From Pseudomonas fluorescens NCIMB 11764 (GTDB taxonomy: Bacteria; Pseudomonadota; Gammaproteobacteria; Pseudomonadales; Pseudomonadaceae): 64,000 nucleotides of DNA. The stretch is from positions 4,794,001-4,858,000 of the forward strand of contig NZ_CP010945.1 of NCBI RefSeq assembly GCF_000293885.2. Reading direction: 5' to 3'. The notes under the pieces are model-generated. The model was not told the DNA's origin, did not search any database, and was given only the letters and a program-made list of their open reading frames with translations. Numbering within the stretch: position 1 is the first letter of the stretch; every line of letters starts with the position of its first letter. The position numbers and the translations under genes were made by a program. This document shows, in pieces, positions 17,616 to 27,135 of the stretch.

Positions 17616-18893
17616 TTACTTCAGCGCCAGGGTGTAGCTGAATATCAAGCGATTTTCGTCTGTGTCGCGCGTGTAGTTAGAGCGCTGGGTCGCATTGAGC
17701 CATTGCACACCGACGTTTTTCAACGGTCCGTCCTGCACCACGTACGTGATGTAGGTGTCGCGTTCCCACTCTTTACCCTCCTGGCTCATGTTGATCACAT
17801 TAGCCTGGTCGCCACGTACGTATAGGGTGGTCAAAGTCAGGCCCGGTATGCCCGCTGCAGCAAAGTTATAGTCGTAACGCGCGCGCCATGAACGTTCCTG
17901 GGCGCGCGAGAAGTTACTGACCTGTAGTTCAGTGAAAAGGTAGCTGATCGTGCCGTCGATCAACGGATAGGCGGTATCGCCCCACAATTTCTGATAGCCA
18001 CCGCTGATGGTATGGCCATTGAGGGAGTACCCCAGATTGGTACTGAGCGTTTGGTTATCGACCTTGCCGCCCAGCGCCGCGCCCGTTTCACTGCCGTCAA
18101 AGTATCGAACTTCACCCAGGATCCGGCCCGGCCCCCATGGCGTGCTGTATTTCAACCCGGCGAACCCTTGCTGATAGATGTCCTGCAGTTGACCGTAATG
18201 CAGGCTGGCGAGCAGATCCGGAGTGACCAGATAATCGACTGCCGCGAATTTGAAATCGTCCGAGCGTGCGCTGCTTGCATACTGCCCAGACTGGCTGGTG
18301 ATGCCCATTTTTTCGAAATCCGTGGAGTCGCGTTGCTTGACCCGACTGATATGGCCCAGGTTGAGGGTCATGTTTTGCACGGCCTTGCTGGTGAGTTGCT
18401 GGCCTTCGAATGTCTGGGGGAATGCACGGCTGGTGTTCGGTTGTATCACCGCGATGCCAGACGGTTGCAAACTGCCCACGAACAATTCATTGCTTTCAAA
18501 CAACCGCGCCTTGGCGGTCAGTCCAAGTTTTGAATATTCGTCAGCGGCACGTTTGGCGAAGGGCTTGGCCGGATCGTCGGAATCAGCCTGGCGCGCCAGA
18601 ATCCCGGTACCCGACCGCTCCGGTGCCGAGTCAAGTTTGATCCCGAGCATACCCATTGCATCGAGGCCGAAACCAAGCGGCCCTTCGGTATAACCGGACT
18701 GGTATTTGAGGATAAAGCTTTGCGCCCACTCCTCCGCTTTCGACGGCCCGGTACCGTCGCGGTAATCGCGATTGAAGTAATAATTCTTGGTGCTGAAATT
18801 GACGTGACTGTCTTCAATGAAATCAGCGTGTGCCAGCGCCGGCAGCCCGGCCAATGCGCCTGCCAGAGAGACAGAGAACAACTTCGGAGTCAT
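17616..18893 (-). CDS. OprD-family outer-membrane porin
   Basis: 425 aa with a signal peptide ending in LAHA followed by DFIEDSHVNFSTKNYYFNRDYRDG, the standard OprD mature N-terminus, and a C-terminal strand ending in LIFSYTLALK. OprD/OpdK-type porins are 18-stranded channels for small carboxylates or basic amino acids. ATG at 18893 places the signal peptide first. It is downstream of thiolase and enoyl-CoA hydratase on the same strand, and the region degrades an acid, so uptake of that carboxylate is the likely role. Confidence 0.9.
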   Translation of the reverse strand: MTPKLFSVSLAGALAGLPALAHADFIEDSHVNFSTKNYYFNRDYRDGTGPSKAEEWAQSFILKYQSGYTEGPLGFGLDAMGMLGIKLDSAPERSGTGILARQADSDDPAKPFAKRAADEYSKLGLTAKARLFESNELFVGSLQPSGIAVIQPNTSRAFPQTFEGQQLTSKAVQNMTLNLGHISRVKQRDSTDFEKMGITSQSGQYASSARSDDFKFAAVDYLVTPDLLASLHYGQLQDIYQQGFAGLKYSTPWGPGRILGEVRYFDGSETGAALGGKVDNQTLSTNLGYSLNGHTISGGYQKLWGDTAYPLIDGTISYLFTELQVSNFSRAQERSWRARYDYNFAAAGIPGLTLTTLYVRGDQANVINMSQEGKEWERDTYITYVVQDGPLKNVGVQWLNATQRSNYTRDTDENRLIFSYTLALK

Positions 18894-19024
18894 GTTTTGT
18901 ATACCTGTATTGTTGTTGTGGGGACTTCGGAAATGACTAAACAAACTCGAATGACGGACACGCAAAACCGACAAGCCAGAATAAAAGTCCGGCCCATTGG
19001 CATAAACGAATGTCTTGTTATGTA

Positions 19025-19819
19025 TCAGCGATGCTGGAAGATCGGCGCTCGTTTCTCAATGAACGCGCTGGCTCCTTCCTTCTGATCCTGTGTCGCGAAC
19101 AAGGAGTGAAACGCGCGTCGCTCATAGCCGAGCCCTTCGCCCAACCCGGTTTCGTACGCCTGGTTTACACATTCCTTCATCAGCAACAGACTGGGCAAAG
19201 AGCGCGCGGCAATGTTCTGCGCGATCGTGCCGACTTCAATCAGTAATTGCCCTGAAGCCACCACTCGTGAAACCAGCCCGATTCGTTCGGCCTCCTCGGC
19301 CCCGATTCGGCGCCCCGTCAGGCACAAGTCCATCGCTTTGGCTTTACCGACCCAGCGCGAGAGTCGCTGTGTTCCGCCGGCGCCAGGAATCAAGCCAAGG
19401 GAAATTTCCGGCAAAGCGAAACTGGCGTTGTCCGCCGCAATGATCAAATCGCACATCATGGCCACTTCACACCCGCCCCCCAGTGCGTACCCCGCGACTG
19501 CGGCGATCATCGGTTTGCGACACCGTGCGATCCGGTCCCACTCGCCAAGAAAGTTATCAAGGCTGGTTTGCGGAAATGTCTGGTCGCGGGTTTCCAGAAT
19601 GTCAGCACCGGCGGCAAAAGCTTTGGCGCTGCCGGTCAACACCACGCAGCCGATCTGAGGATCTTTTTCAAAACAATCCAATGCCTGGGAAATTTCCGCG
19701 ATCATCTGCGCGTTCAAGGCATTCAACGCTTCGGGACGGTCCAGCGTGATCCATCCGACCCGGGCATTACGGCTGGCGCGCACATAAAGCAGGTGGCTTA
19801 AACAGACCTCGTCTTGCAT
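19025..19819 (-). CDS. Enoyl-CoA hydratase/isomerase family protein
   Basis: 264 aa crotonase fold. The oxyanion-hole segment AVAGYALGGGCEVAMMCDLI and the PEISLGLIPGAGGTQRLSR block with its catalytic glutamates are intact, and the length is standard. It hydrates 2-enoyl-CoA to 3-hydroxyacyl-CoA. AGGAG 7 bases upstream fixes the start. It follows the thiolase gene by 36 bases in the same transcript. Confidence 0.9.
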   Translation of the reverse strand: MQDEVCLSHLLYVRASRNARVGWITLDRPEALNALNAQMIAEISQALDCFEKDPQIGCVVLTGSAKAFAAGADILETRDQTFPQTSLDNFLGEWDRIARCRKPMIAAVAGYALGGGCEVAMMCDLIIAADNASFALPEISLGLIPGAGGTQRLSRWVGKAKAMDLCLTGRRIGAEEAERIGLVSRVVASGQLLIEVGTIAQNIAARSLPSLLLMKECVNQAYETGLGEGLGYERRAFHSLFATQDQKEGASAFIEKRAPIFQHR

Positions 19820-19855
19820 ATCGTTCTCCTGATGCAGTTATTTCGTCAGCGTTGC

Positions 19856-21025
19856 CTAACGCGTGCGCTCCAGAATGCTGACGTAGTTGGCGACCGCCGC
19901 ACCGCCCATGTTGAACAGGCCTCCCAGGCTTGGTGTGTTGGTCAGTTGCAGGCCAGGTGACTCGCCTGCCAATTGCATGGCGGTCAGCACGTGCATTGAG
20001 ACACCGGTCGCCCCGATGGGATGACCTTTGGCTTTCAATCCCCCCGACAGATTGACCGGCAAACGCCCGTCAGGCTGCGTCAACCCCTCAAGAATTGCCT
20101 TGGCGCCTTGGCCAGGCAGCGTCAGGCCCATGGCTTCGTACTCAATCAATTCGGCGATAGTGAAACAATCGTGGGTCTCGACGAAGTTCAGGTCATCGAG
20201 CGTCAGGCTCGCCATGCTCAACGCCTTGTGCCACGCCTTGGAAGCACCTTCGAAACGCGTGATGTCGCGTCGGCTGATCGGCAGGTAATCGTTGACCTGC
20301 ACCTGGGCTCGTATCGAAATACGCTGCTCCCTGCGCATCGCGACGTCATCGCAAGCCAACACCAGGGCTGCCGCGCCGTCCGACACCAGCGAACAATCGG
20401 TACGACGTAAAGGTTTGACCACGTAAGGATTGCTTGCGGATTCCTGACCGCAAAAACTCACGTCCAGGCTTTTCCGCAAGTGAGCCAATGGATTGATGCT
20501 CCCGTTGTGATGGTTTTTCGCCGCAATGCAAGCCAGCGCATGAGATTGATCCCCGTAACGGGAGAAGTACTGTTGGGTAATATCGGCGAACAACCCGACA
20601 AAAGACGCCTGCGCCCCGCCCTCCTCGGCGACATAACTGGCGGATACCAATGCCTGGCGCACCGCTTCCTCCGTGGCAGCCGTCATCTTCTCCACGCCCA
20701 CCACCAAAACAATTTTCGCCTGGCCCGACGCGATCAGGCTCGACGCCTGGCGCACCGCTGCAGACCCGGTGGCGCAGGCGTTTTCCACCCTTGTCGACGG
20801 CGTAAAACGCAAACCGCTGTCGGCCTGCAAGACCAGTGAGGCCGGCGAGCCTTGGGGATCCATACCCTGGTTGAAATGCCCGATGACAATCTCGTCGATA
20901 TCCCGAGCCTCCAAATGCGCATGTGCCAACGCGTCCAGAGTCACCCGAGTAATCAACGATTCCAGCGACTCGCCCGCAAGCTTGCCGAATGGTGTATGCG
21001 CCCAACCAATAATATTGCCGAACAT
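19856..21025 (-). CDS. Thiolase family protein (SCP2-type thiolase)
   Basis: 389 aa. The nucleophile is C84 in ENACATGSAAV, H335 lies in GGLKAKGHPIGATG, and HDCF (285-288) replaces the usual C-terminal catalytic Cys; the last block reads LGGLFNMGG, without the CGGG of standard thiolases. That is the SCP2/SCPx-type arrangement, often acting on branched or bulky 3-ketoacyl-CoA. ATG at 21025 follows GGGGAGG; longer frames are not supported. It is divergent from the APH-like kinase gene and heads the thiolase-hydratase-porin transcript. Confidence 0.88.
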   Translation of the reverse strand: MFGNIIGWAHTPFGKLAGESLESLITRVTLDALAHAHLEARDIDEIVIGHFNQGMDPQGSPASLVLQADSGLRFTPSTRVENACATGSAAVRQASSLIASGQAKIVLVVGVEKMTAATEEAVRQALVSASYVAEEGGAQASFVGLFADITQQYFSRYGDQSHALACIAAKNHHNGSINPLAHLRKSLDVSFCGQESASNPYVVKPLRRTDCSLVSDGAAALVLACDDVAMRREQRISIRAQVQVNDYLPISRRDITRFEGASKAWHKALSMASLTLDDLNFVETHDCFTIAELIEYEAMGLTLPGQGAKAILEGLTQPDGRLPVNLSGGLKAKGHPIGATGVSMHVLTAMQLAGESPGLQLTNTPSLGGLFNMGGAAVANYVSILERTR

Positions 21026-21047
21026 AGCTGCCTCCCCGACAAAGCCT

Positions 21048-21065
21048 ATTTTCAGTCCGACAATA
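21048..21065. repeat. 18-bp direct repeat, copy 1 (GTCCGAC operator candidate)
   Basis: ATTTTCAGTCCGACAATA sits just upstream of the thiolase start and recurs at 21121-21138 with one change. Its centre GTCCGAC is a short palindrome of the GT-N3-AC type used by FadR-subfamily GntR regulators. Confidence 0.6.
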
Positions 21066-21120
21066 TTCTTAATCGTTACGCTCAATTCCCGCAATAGCTC
21101 ATTTTAATGCTTGACGATGT

Positions 21121-21138
21121 ATTTTCGGTCCGACAATA
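21121..21138. repeat. 18-bp direct repeat, copy 2 (GTCCGAC operator candidate)
   Basis: ATTTTCGGTCCGACAATA, 17 of 18 bases identical to 21048-21065, lies about 22 bases upstream of the kinase start at 21161. The pair brackets the divergent promoter, suggesting simultaneous control of both transcripts, most simply by the GntR protein encoded at 27136. Confidence 0.6.
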
Positions 21139-21160
21139 ATCGATTCAATCTCAACGTCGG

Positions 21161-22279
21161 ATGAACGTAGCTATGGTCGAGATCGGATTCACTCCCGCTG
21201 CCCGTCAGCGCTTACCCGAAGGTGTTGCCCTCAGGCCCAAAGAGGCAAGCCACGAGCTTGACTGGGTCACTATTGAGCGCTATCTCGCCAGCCAAAACTT
21301 GCGGATGGACCCTGGCCACGCACCGAGGCAACTGTCGGGCGGACTGGCCAACCTGAATTTTCTGGTGCGCATCAATCACACCTGGATGGTGCTGCGTCGT
21401 CCTCCCGCAGGACCGCTACCACCGGGCGCCAATGACATGCAACGTGAGCACCGGATTCTTTCCCGACTCTGGCGCGTATTTGCGCTGGCGCCACGCAGCC
21501 ATCATTTCTGTGCCGACGCGGGCGTCGCTGGCGCGCCGTTTCTCTTGATCGACTACCGGGCCGGCTTGTCTTTGCGAGGCGACAGTGTTCACCCCTTGCC
21601 TGCCAGCGAAACCACCGGGCACCAATTATCAAACATGCTGGTCGATACGCTCGCTCAGTTGCATACCGTCGACCTGGCCAGTGTCGGGCTGGAAAACCTC
21701 GGGCGGCCGGAAGGCTTTTTCAGACGCACTGCGCAGGGCTGGATCAAGCGCGCGCAGTGGGTGGTCAATGGTGACTTGAGCCGTCCAGCGCAAGCGCTGG
21801 CGCAATGGTTAACCGACATCAAGGACCCGATCGCAGGCAAACCCGTGCTGCTGCATAACGACTTCAAACTCGACAACATTCTGATCGACCCGCAGACATT
21901 GCAACCTAGGGCCATTGTCGATTGGGACATGGGCACACAAGGTGACGGCCTGTTCGATCTCGCCACGCTGCTCAGTTACTGGGGCGAGCCCGACGACCCT
22001 TCCTGCATGCACCGCTTGGCGCAGATGCCAACGATGCAACCGGGCTTTTCCACCCGGCAAGACATTGCCACCACCTACAGCGCATTGACTGGACAAAGTC
22101 TTGACGACCTCAAGTCTTATCGCGTGCTCACCATGTTCAAACTGGCGGTTGTGTTTCAACAACTTCACCGCCGGTATTTGGTCGGCGAAACCAGCGACCC
22201 CCGTTACGCCGACTTCGGTCAACTGGCAGAAGAGCTTTTCGAATTCACCCTCGATATTTCCAACAATAAGATTTTCTGA
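21161..22279 (+). CDS. APH-like kinase (phosphotransferase family, ACAD10/LvaA-like)
   Basis: 372 aa aminoglycoside-phosphotransferase fold. The Brenner motif LLHNDFKLDNILID (about residues 229-242) supplies the catalytic Asp and Asn, and VDWDMGTQGD gives the metal-binding Asp. In LvaA of P. putida and in ACAD10/11, kinases of this group phosphorylate the hydroxyl of 4-hydroxyacyl-CoA. It overlaps no gene but is followed 10 bases later by an acyl-CoA dehydrogenase, the same pairing as in those systems. The start may also be ATG 21173. Confidence 0.85.
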   Translation: MNVAMVEIGFTPAARQRLPEGVALRPKEASHELDWVTIERYLASQNLRMDPGHAPRQLSGGLANLNFLVRINHTWMVLRRPPAGPLPPGANDMQREHRILSRLWRVFALAPRSHHFCADAGVAGAPFLLIDYRAGLSLRGDSVHPLPASETTGHQLSNMLVDTLAQLHTVDLASVGLENLGRPEGFFRRTAQGWIKRAQWVVNGDLSRPAQALAQWLTDIKDPIAGKPVLLHNDFKLDNILIDPQTLQPRAIVDWDMGTQGDGLFDLATLLSYWGEPDDPSCMHRLAQMPTMQPGFSTRQDIATTYSALTGQSLDDLKSYRVLTMFKLAVVFQQLHRRYLVGETSDPRYADFGQLAEELFEFTLDISNNKIF

Positions 22280-22289
22280 GGATTTCGCC

Positions 22290-23465
22290 GTGGACTTCAC
22301 GTTGCCTGATTCGCTCGCTCAATTGCGAGACAAGACCTGTACCTTCATTCAGGAGGTGGTGATTCCCTATGAGAAAGACCCTCGACGCAGCGCCCACGGG
22401 CCAAGCGACGAGTTGCGCAGCGAACTGATCACCCAGGCTCGTGATGCCGGCCTGTTAAGTCCACACGTAGACCGCGATCTGGGTGGTCTGGGGCTTTCCC
22501 ATGTGGGCCGCGCCGTGGTTTTCGAAGCTGCGGGTTATTCGATGCTCGGGCCTGTAGCGCTCAATTGTGCAGCGCCGGATGAGGGCAACATGCATTTGAT
22601 GCAGACCGTGGCCTCTGCCGAGCAAAAACAACGCTGGCTCGTGCCCTTGGCGCAAGGCAAGACGCGCTCCTGCTTTTGCATGACAGAACCGTCGCCAGGC
22701 GCCGGCTCCGACCCGACATTGCTGATGACTACAGCCATCAACGATGGCGACGACTTCATCATCAATGGCCGTAAATGGTTGATCACCGGTGCAGACGGCG
22801 CAGCGTTCACCATCATCATGGCCCGCACGATTGTCGATGACGTGGACGTGGGCGCCACGATGTTTCTGGTTGATCTGCCTAACCCGGGATTTCGCATCGA
22901 GCGCGCCCTGGACACCCTTGATTCGTCCTTCACCGGCGGTCATGCCGAAGTCGTGCTGGATAACTTGCGCGTATCCAGAACCGATGTACTTGGGGAAGTC
23001 GGCGAAGGTTTTCGCTATGCCCAGGTGCGATTGGTCCCGGCCCGTTTGACCCACTGCATGCGCTGGCTGGGAGCCGCGCAAAGGGCTCATGACATTGCCG
23101 TGGTCTACGCACAAAAACGTGAAGCCTTTGGCCTGCCCATCATCGCTCACGAAGGCATCGGCTTCATGCTTGCCGACAACGAAATCGATTTGCACACCAC
23201 CCGTCTGAGTATCTGGCATACCGCCTGGCTGCTCGACCAGGGTGAGCGCGCAAGCGCCGAAAGCAGCATGGTCAAAGTTCATGCGTCAGAAGCGATCTGG
23301 CGAGTCGTCGATCGTTGCGTGCAGGTGCTGGGTGGCATGGGCGTCACAGCCGACACCGAGGTCGAGCGGATTTTCCGTGACGTGCGGGCTTTCCGTATCT
23401 ACGACGGCCCGTCCGAAGTCCACCGCTGGAGCATCGCCCGTCGCCTGGGGAGGAAGGCCCAATGA
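22290..23465 (+). CDS. Acyl-CoA dehydrogenase paired with APH-like kinase
   Basis: 391 aa FAD enzyme: CMTEPSPGAGSDPT (flavin contact), WLITGADGAAFTIIMART, FRYAQVRLVPARLTH and the C-terminal QVLGGMGVTADTEVERIFRD are the family blocks. GTG at 22290 is the start, placed after TTCTGAGG and giving VDFTLPDSLAQLRD. In ACAD10/11 and LvaC, the dehydrogenase partner removes phosphate from 4-phosphoacyl-CoA to leave an enoyl-CoA product. The tight kinase-dehydrogenase spacing supports such a joint role; ordinary alpha,beta-dehydrogenation is the alternative. Confidence 0.88.
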   Translation: MDFTLPDSLAQLRDKTCTFIQEVVIPYEKDPRRSAHGPSDELRSELITQARDAGLLSPHVDRDLGGLGLSHVGRAVVFEAAGYSMLGPVALNCAAPDEGNMHLMQTVASAEQKQRWLVPLAQGKTRSCFCMTEPSPGAGSDPTLLMTTAINDGDDFIINGRKWLITGADGAAFTIIMARTIVDDVDVGATMFLVDLPNPGFRIERALDTLDSSFTGGHAEVVLDNLRVSRTDVLGEVGEGFRYAQVRLVPARLTHCMRWLGAAQRAHDIAVVYAQKREAFGLPIIAHEGIGFMLADNEIDLHTTRLSIWHTAWLLDQGERASAESSMVKVHASEAIWRVVDRCVQVLGGMGVTADTEVERIFRDVRAFRIYDGPSEVHRWSIARRLGRKAQ

Positions 23466-24250
23466 ACGGTGAAAACTCACCCGCGTTCGCCGTGTTTGCC
23501 GACCTCGCCGATAAAGTCGTGATCATTACCGGCGGTGGCCGAGGCCTGGGGCGAACCATTGCCGATGGCTTCGCCAAGCAAGGTGCCACAGTGGTGCTGG
23601 TAGGGCGCAGCCTTGAACAACTGAACATCGCCGTGCGCGAGATCAATGAAGCGGGTGGCAAAGCCGCCGCGTTCCAGGCCGATATCGCCGATGAAGACAG
23701 CGTGTCCGCCCTGTGTAAATCAGTGCATGACACCTATGGCCGGATTGACGTATTGGTGAACAACGCCGGTATCAATCCCTGGTATAAATCTGCGGAAAAC
23801 ACCACGCTGCAGGAGTGGCGGCAAATCATCGACGTCAACCTGACGGGAGTGTTCCTCACCTGTAAATATGCCGGCCAATTGATGCTCAACGCGGGCCAGG
23901 GCTCCATCATCAACATCACCTCCGTGGCCGGTCGCGTGGGCCTGGCCAAGACCACCGCCTACTGCGCGGCCAAAGGCGGGGTCGAGATGCTGACGCGCCA
24001 GTTGGCACTGGAGTGGGCAGCAAGAGGCATTCGGGTTAACGCCGTTGCACCCGGCTACTTCGCCACCGACTTGACCGAAGGCCTGCGCACGCATCCGGTC
24101 CTGGGTCGCAGAGTCATGGATCGCACGCCGTTGGGGCGCTTCGGCGAGCTCCAGGAAATCGTCGGCGCCAGTCTGTTTCTGGCCTCATCGGCAGCCTCGT
24201 ATGTCACCGGTCATTCATTGGCCGTTGATGGCGGCTGGACCGCGTGCTGA
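23462..24250 (+). CDS. SDR-family oxidoreductase
   Basis: 262 aa classical short-chain dehydrogenase. NAD(P) motif TGGGRGLGRTIADGF, NNAG (LVNNAGIN), serine in NITSVAG and the catalytic YCAAKGG are present. The start ATG overlaps the dehydrogenase stop by 4 bases, showing translational coupling. Likely a 3-hydroxyacyl-CoA or hydroxyacid dehydrogenase of the pathway, in the position of LvaD; the gluconate 5-dehydrogenase-like look of its ends does not decide the substrate. Confidence 0.88.
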   Translation: MNGENSPAFAVFADLADKVVIITGGGRGLGRTIADGFAKQGATVVLVGRSLEQLNIAVREINEAGGKAAAFQADIADEDSVSALCKSVHDTYGRIDVLVNNAGINPWYKSAENTTLQEWRQIIDVNLTGVFLTCKYAGQLMLNAGQGSIINITSVAGRVGLAKTTAYCAAKGGVEMLTRQLALEWAARGIRVNAVAPGYFATDLTEGLRTHPVLGRRVMDRTPLGRFGELQEIVGASLFLASSAASYVTGHSLAVDGGWTAC

Positions 24251-24264
24251 GGGAGGCATAGACC

Positions 24265-25452
24265 ATGAGCACTCCTGTGATGGCGCTCGAAGGCCTGAAG
24301 ATTCTCGACCTGACCCGCCTGCTGCCCGGTGCATTCTGCACGCAGATCCTGGCCGATCTGGGGGCTGAAGTGATCAAGATTGAGCAGCCACTGAGCGGCG
24401 ATTACAACCGCGCGTTTACCCCGCTGAACAAGGTCGAGTCTGGCTCCTTTCTCCTGCTTAACCGTAACAAACAAAGCATCACGCTCAATCTGAAAAGCGA
24501 ACAGGGAAAGCAGATCCTGCTGGATCTGGCGCGGGATGCGGACGTGTTGATCGAAGGCTTCCGCCCAGGCGTGATGCGACGTTTGGGTCTGGCTTACGAG
24601 ACGTTGAGCGAGATCAATCCACGGCTTATCTATTGCGCCATTTCCGGCTACGGCCAGGACGGTCCTGACCACCTCAAGGCTGGCCACGATCTCAACTATA
24701 TGGCGCAGGCCGGGGCGTTGCAGTTGTTCGGCAAGGCTGGCGAGGGACCGATGGTGCCGGGCCTGTCGATTGCCGACGTCGGTGGCGGTTCGCTGATGGC
24801 GACCACCGGCATTCTGTCTGCACTGCATGCCCGTCACCGGACCGGTAAAGGCCAATTGGTGGACGTGTCGATGCATGACGGCGCGATTTCCTGGCTGGCC
24901 CTGCATGCCGCCGACTCATTGTTCGCCGGCATCGAACCCCGAGGCGGCGAGCGCCCGTTTATTGGCCAGGCGCCCTGCTACAACGTCTACCGCTGCGCCG
25001 ATGGCAAGTACTTCGCGCTGGGCTTGATCGAGGCACATTTCTGGCTGCGGTTTTGCCAGCATCTGCAACTCGAAGAGCTTGAGAACGAGCAATGGCCAAC
25101 CGGCGAGCGCTGCGTGCAGCAAAAGCAATTGCTGGCCAGCCTGTTTGCCAGGCAGTCCCGCGATGCCTGGGTGGAAACCTTCAATGACGTCGACCTGCCG
25201 GTCGGGCCGGTACTGGACATCGCCGAAGCACTGGATGCACCACACGCCAGACACCGACAAATGCTTCAACACATTGAGCATCCGGTGGAAGGTGTGATTC
25301 CACAACTGGGCTTCCCGGTGAAGTACTCCCTGACGCCTTGTACCCTCAGAAGCCCGCCTCCATTGCTGGGCGAGCACAATGAAACAGTACTCGGCGCCCT
25401 CGGCTACAGCGCCGGTCAAATCGATGCGCTTCGACAATCGCGGGTGATCTGA
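24265..25452 (+). CDS. CaiB/BaiF family CoA-transferase
   Basis: 395 aa class III CoA-transferase with LDLTRLLPGAFCTQILADLGA, VIKIEQPLSGDYNR and the catalytic Asp in AGHDLNYMAQAG. It may move CoA between pathway intermediates, or serve a 2-methylacyl-CoA racemase-type reaction, since alpha-methylacyl-CoA racemase is in the same family and its signature GHDxNY-x-A is quite similar to the segment seen here. The racemase reading would fit a methyl-branched substrate. GGGAGG upstream of the ATG. Confidence 0.85.
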   Translation: MSTPVMALEGLKILDLTRLLPGAFCTQILADLGAEVIKIEQPLSGDYNRAFTPLNKVESGSFLLLNRNKQSITLNLKSEQGKQILLDLARDADVLIEGFRPGVMRRLGLAYETLSEINPRLIYCAISGYGQDGPDHLKAGHDLNYMAQAGALQLFGKAGEGPMVPGLSIADVGGGSLMATTGILSALHARHRTGKGQLVDVSMHDGAISWLALHAADSLFAGIEPRGGERPFIGQAPCYNVYRCADGKYFALGLIEAHFWLRFCQHLQLEELENEQWPTGERCVQQKQLLASLFARQSRDAWVETFNDVDLPVGPVLDIAEALDAPHARHRQMLQHIEHPVEGVIPQLGFPVKYSLTPCTLRSPPPLLGEHNETVLGALGYSAGQIDALRQSRVI

Positions 25453-25504
25453 ACCCGCCAGTGATTTTGACGAAAAACAATAATGACTCCTGAGGAGAAA
25501 AATC

Positions 25505-27121
25505 ATGGCCCGCAATATGAGTCACTACGATCAGAGCTATCGGGATTTCAAATGGGAACTTCCGCCGACGTTTAACTTCGGCACCGATGTGGTCGATCGT
25601 TACGCTCGCGAAGCCGATGGTCCCGCATTGATTTGGGCGAATGCCGCCGGGGAAGAAATCCGCCTCTCGTATTCCGACATATCACAACTCACCGACCGAT
25701 TCGCCTCAGTGTTGACTCAACGCGGCATACGACGCGGCGATCGAGTGCTTATCATGCTGCCGCGTATTCCGGATTGGCAGATCGCGATGGTCGGCTGCCT
25801 CAAGATAGGGGCGATTCCGATTCCTTCCGTGGAAATGCTCACCCGCAAGGATATTAATTACCGCGTCCGTCACGCCGACGTGCGCGCGGTGGTGGCCAGG
25901 GCTGAGCACGTCGAAAAGTTCGCCGATGTGATGAACGACGTGGCGGTCAAGTTATCGCTGGGCATCGCACCGGGTTTTGAGTCGTACGAGAACGCGATGA
26001 TCAACGCCGACGGCGTCTTCGAGCCCGCGGTGTTGTCCCTCGATGAACCGGCGGTGCTGTATTACACCAGCGGTTCTACCGGCGAACCCAAAGGTGTGCT
26101 GCACCCGACCCGAAGCCTGTTTGCCTGGCGCGAAGCCGCACGGCACTGGCTCGATCTGGATCGCAACGATGTGATTTGGTGCACCGCCGACGTAGGTTGG
26201 AGCAAGGCTGGCACGTCCATCCTGTTTGGCCCATGGAGCGCCGGTGCCTGTACCTTTTTTTATGACGGCCCGTTCGATCCAGCACAGCGTCTTGCGTTGT
26301 TGGCCAAATACCAGGTCAGCGTCTATTGCGCCCCTGGCACCGAACTGTTTCGCGTGGTCGACGAGGATCTCTCCCGCTACGACCTGTCGCAGCTGCGTCA
26401 CACGGTATCGGCCGGCGAGCGGTTAAACGCTTGCGTGGCAGAGAAATGGCGTAAGAAAACCGGGGTCCCGGTCATGGAAGCCTACGGACAGACCGAAACC
26501 CTGATGACCCTGGCAAACTTTGCCTGTGTTGCGACGCGCGAAGGATCGATGGGGCTGCCGATGCCGGGTAGCGACGTCGACATCATCGATGCCCAAGGCC
26601 GCCGACTGCCCTGGGGCAGTGAAGGCGATATCGCGATTCGCGTTCCTAATCCATTGCTGATGCTCGGTTACTTAAAGGACGAAGCGCGCACCCAAGAGTC
26701 GTACGTCGACGGCGACGATGGGCGTTGGTTCATTACGGGAGATATCGGAGCGCGAGACGCGGACGGTTACTTCTTCTACAGTGGCCGACGTGATGACGTC
26801 ATCAACTCGGCGGGTTACCGAATCGGTCCAACCGAAGTGGAAAATGCCCTGCTCAGTCACCCTGGCGTTCTGGAATGTGCCGTGATTGGCGCGCCCCACG
26901 AGGAACGCGGTGAAATCGTCAAGGCGTTCGTGGTGCTGCGCCCCGGTATGGCGCCGAAAGATCAACTTGTCAGTGACTTGCAGGACCATGTCAAACACAT
27001 GACTGCGCCCTATAAATACCCACGCGCCATTGAGTTCGTCGACGCGCTGCCCAAGACCCAGACAGGCAAGATTCAGCGCAGCGCACTCAGGGCACTTGAA
27101 AAAAAAGAGACTCACCCTTGA
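25505..27121 (+). CDS. AMP-dependent acyl-CoA synthetase
   Basis: 538 aa ANL-superfamily ligase. The P-loop YYTSGSTGEPKG, the WCTADVGWSKAG core, EAYGQTETLMTLANF, the hinge GRRDDVINSAGYRIGP and the C-terminal lysine block PKTQTGKIQRSALR are all present. It activates a carboxylic acid to its CoA ester through an acyl-adenylate, the entry step of the pathway. Sequence style is closest to the medium-chain/acetyl-CoA synthetase-like (ACSM) group. GAGGAG precedes the start. Confidence 0.9.
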   Translation: MARNMSHYDQSYRDFKWELPPTFNFGTDVVDRYAREADGPALIWANAAGEEIRLSYSDISQLTDRFASVLTQRGIRRGDRVLIMLPRIPDWQIAMVGCLKIGAIPIPSVEMLTRKDINYRVRHADVRAVVARAEHVEKFADVMNDVAVKLSLGIAPGFESYENAMINADGVFEPAVLSLDEPAVLYYTSGSTGEPKGVLHPTRSLFAWREAARHWLDLDRNDVIWCTADVGWSKAGTSILFGPWSAGACTFFYDGPFDPAQRLALLAKYQVSVYCAPGTELFRVVDEDLSRYDLSQLRHTVSAGERLNACVAEKWRKKTGVPVMEAYGQTETLMTLANFACVATREGSMGLPMPGSDVDIIDAQGRRLPWGSEGDIAIRVPNPLLMLGYLKDEARTQESYVDGDDGRWFITGDIGARDADGYFFYSGRRDDVINSAGYRIGPTEVENALLSHPGVLECAVIGAPHEERGEIVKAFVVLRPGMAPKDQLVSDLQDHVKHMTAPYKYPRAIEFVDALPKTQTGKIQRSALRALEKKETHP

Positions 27122-27135
27122 AGAACAGCCCATTC

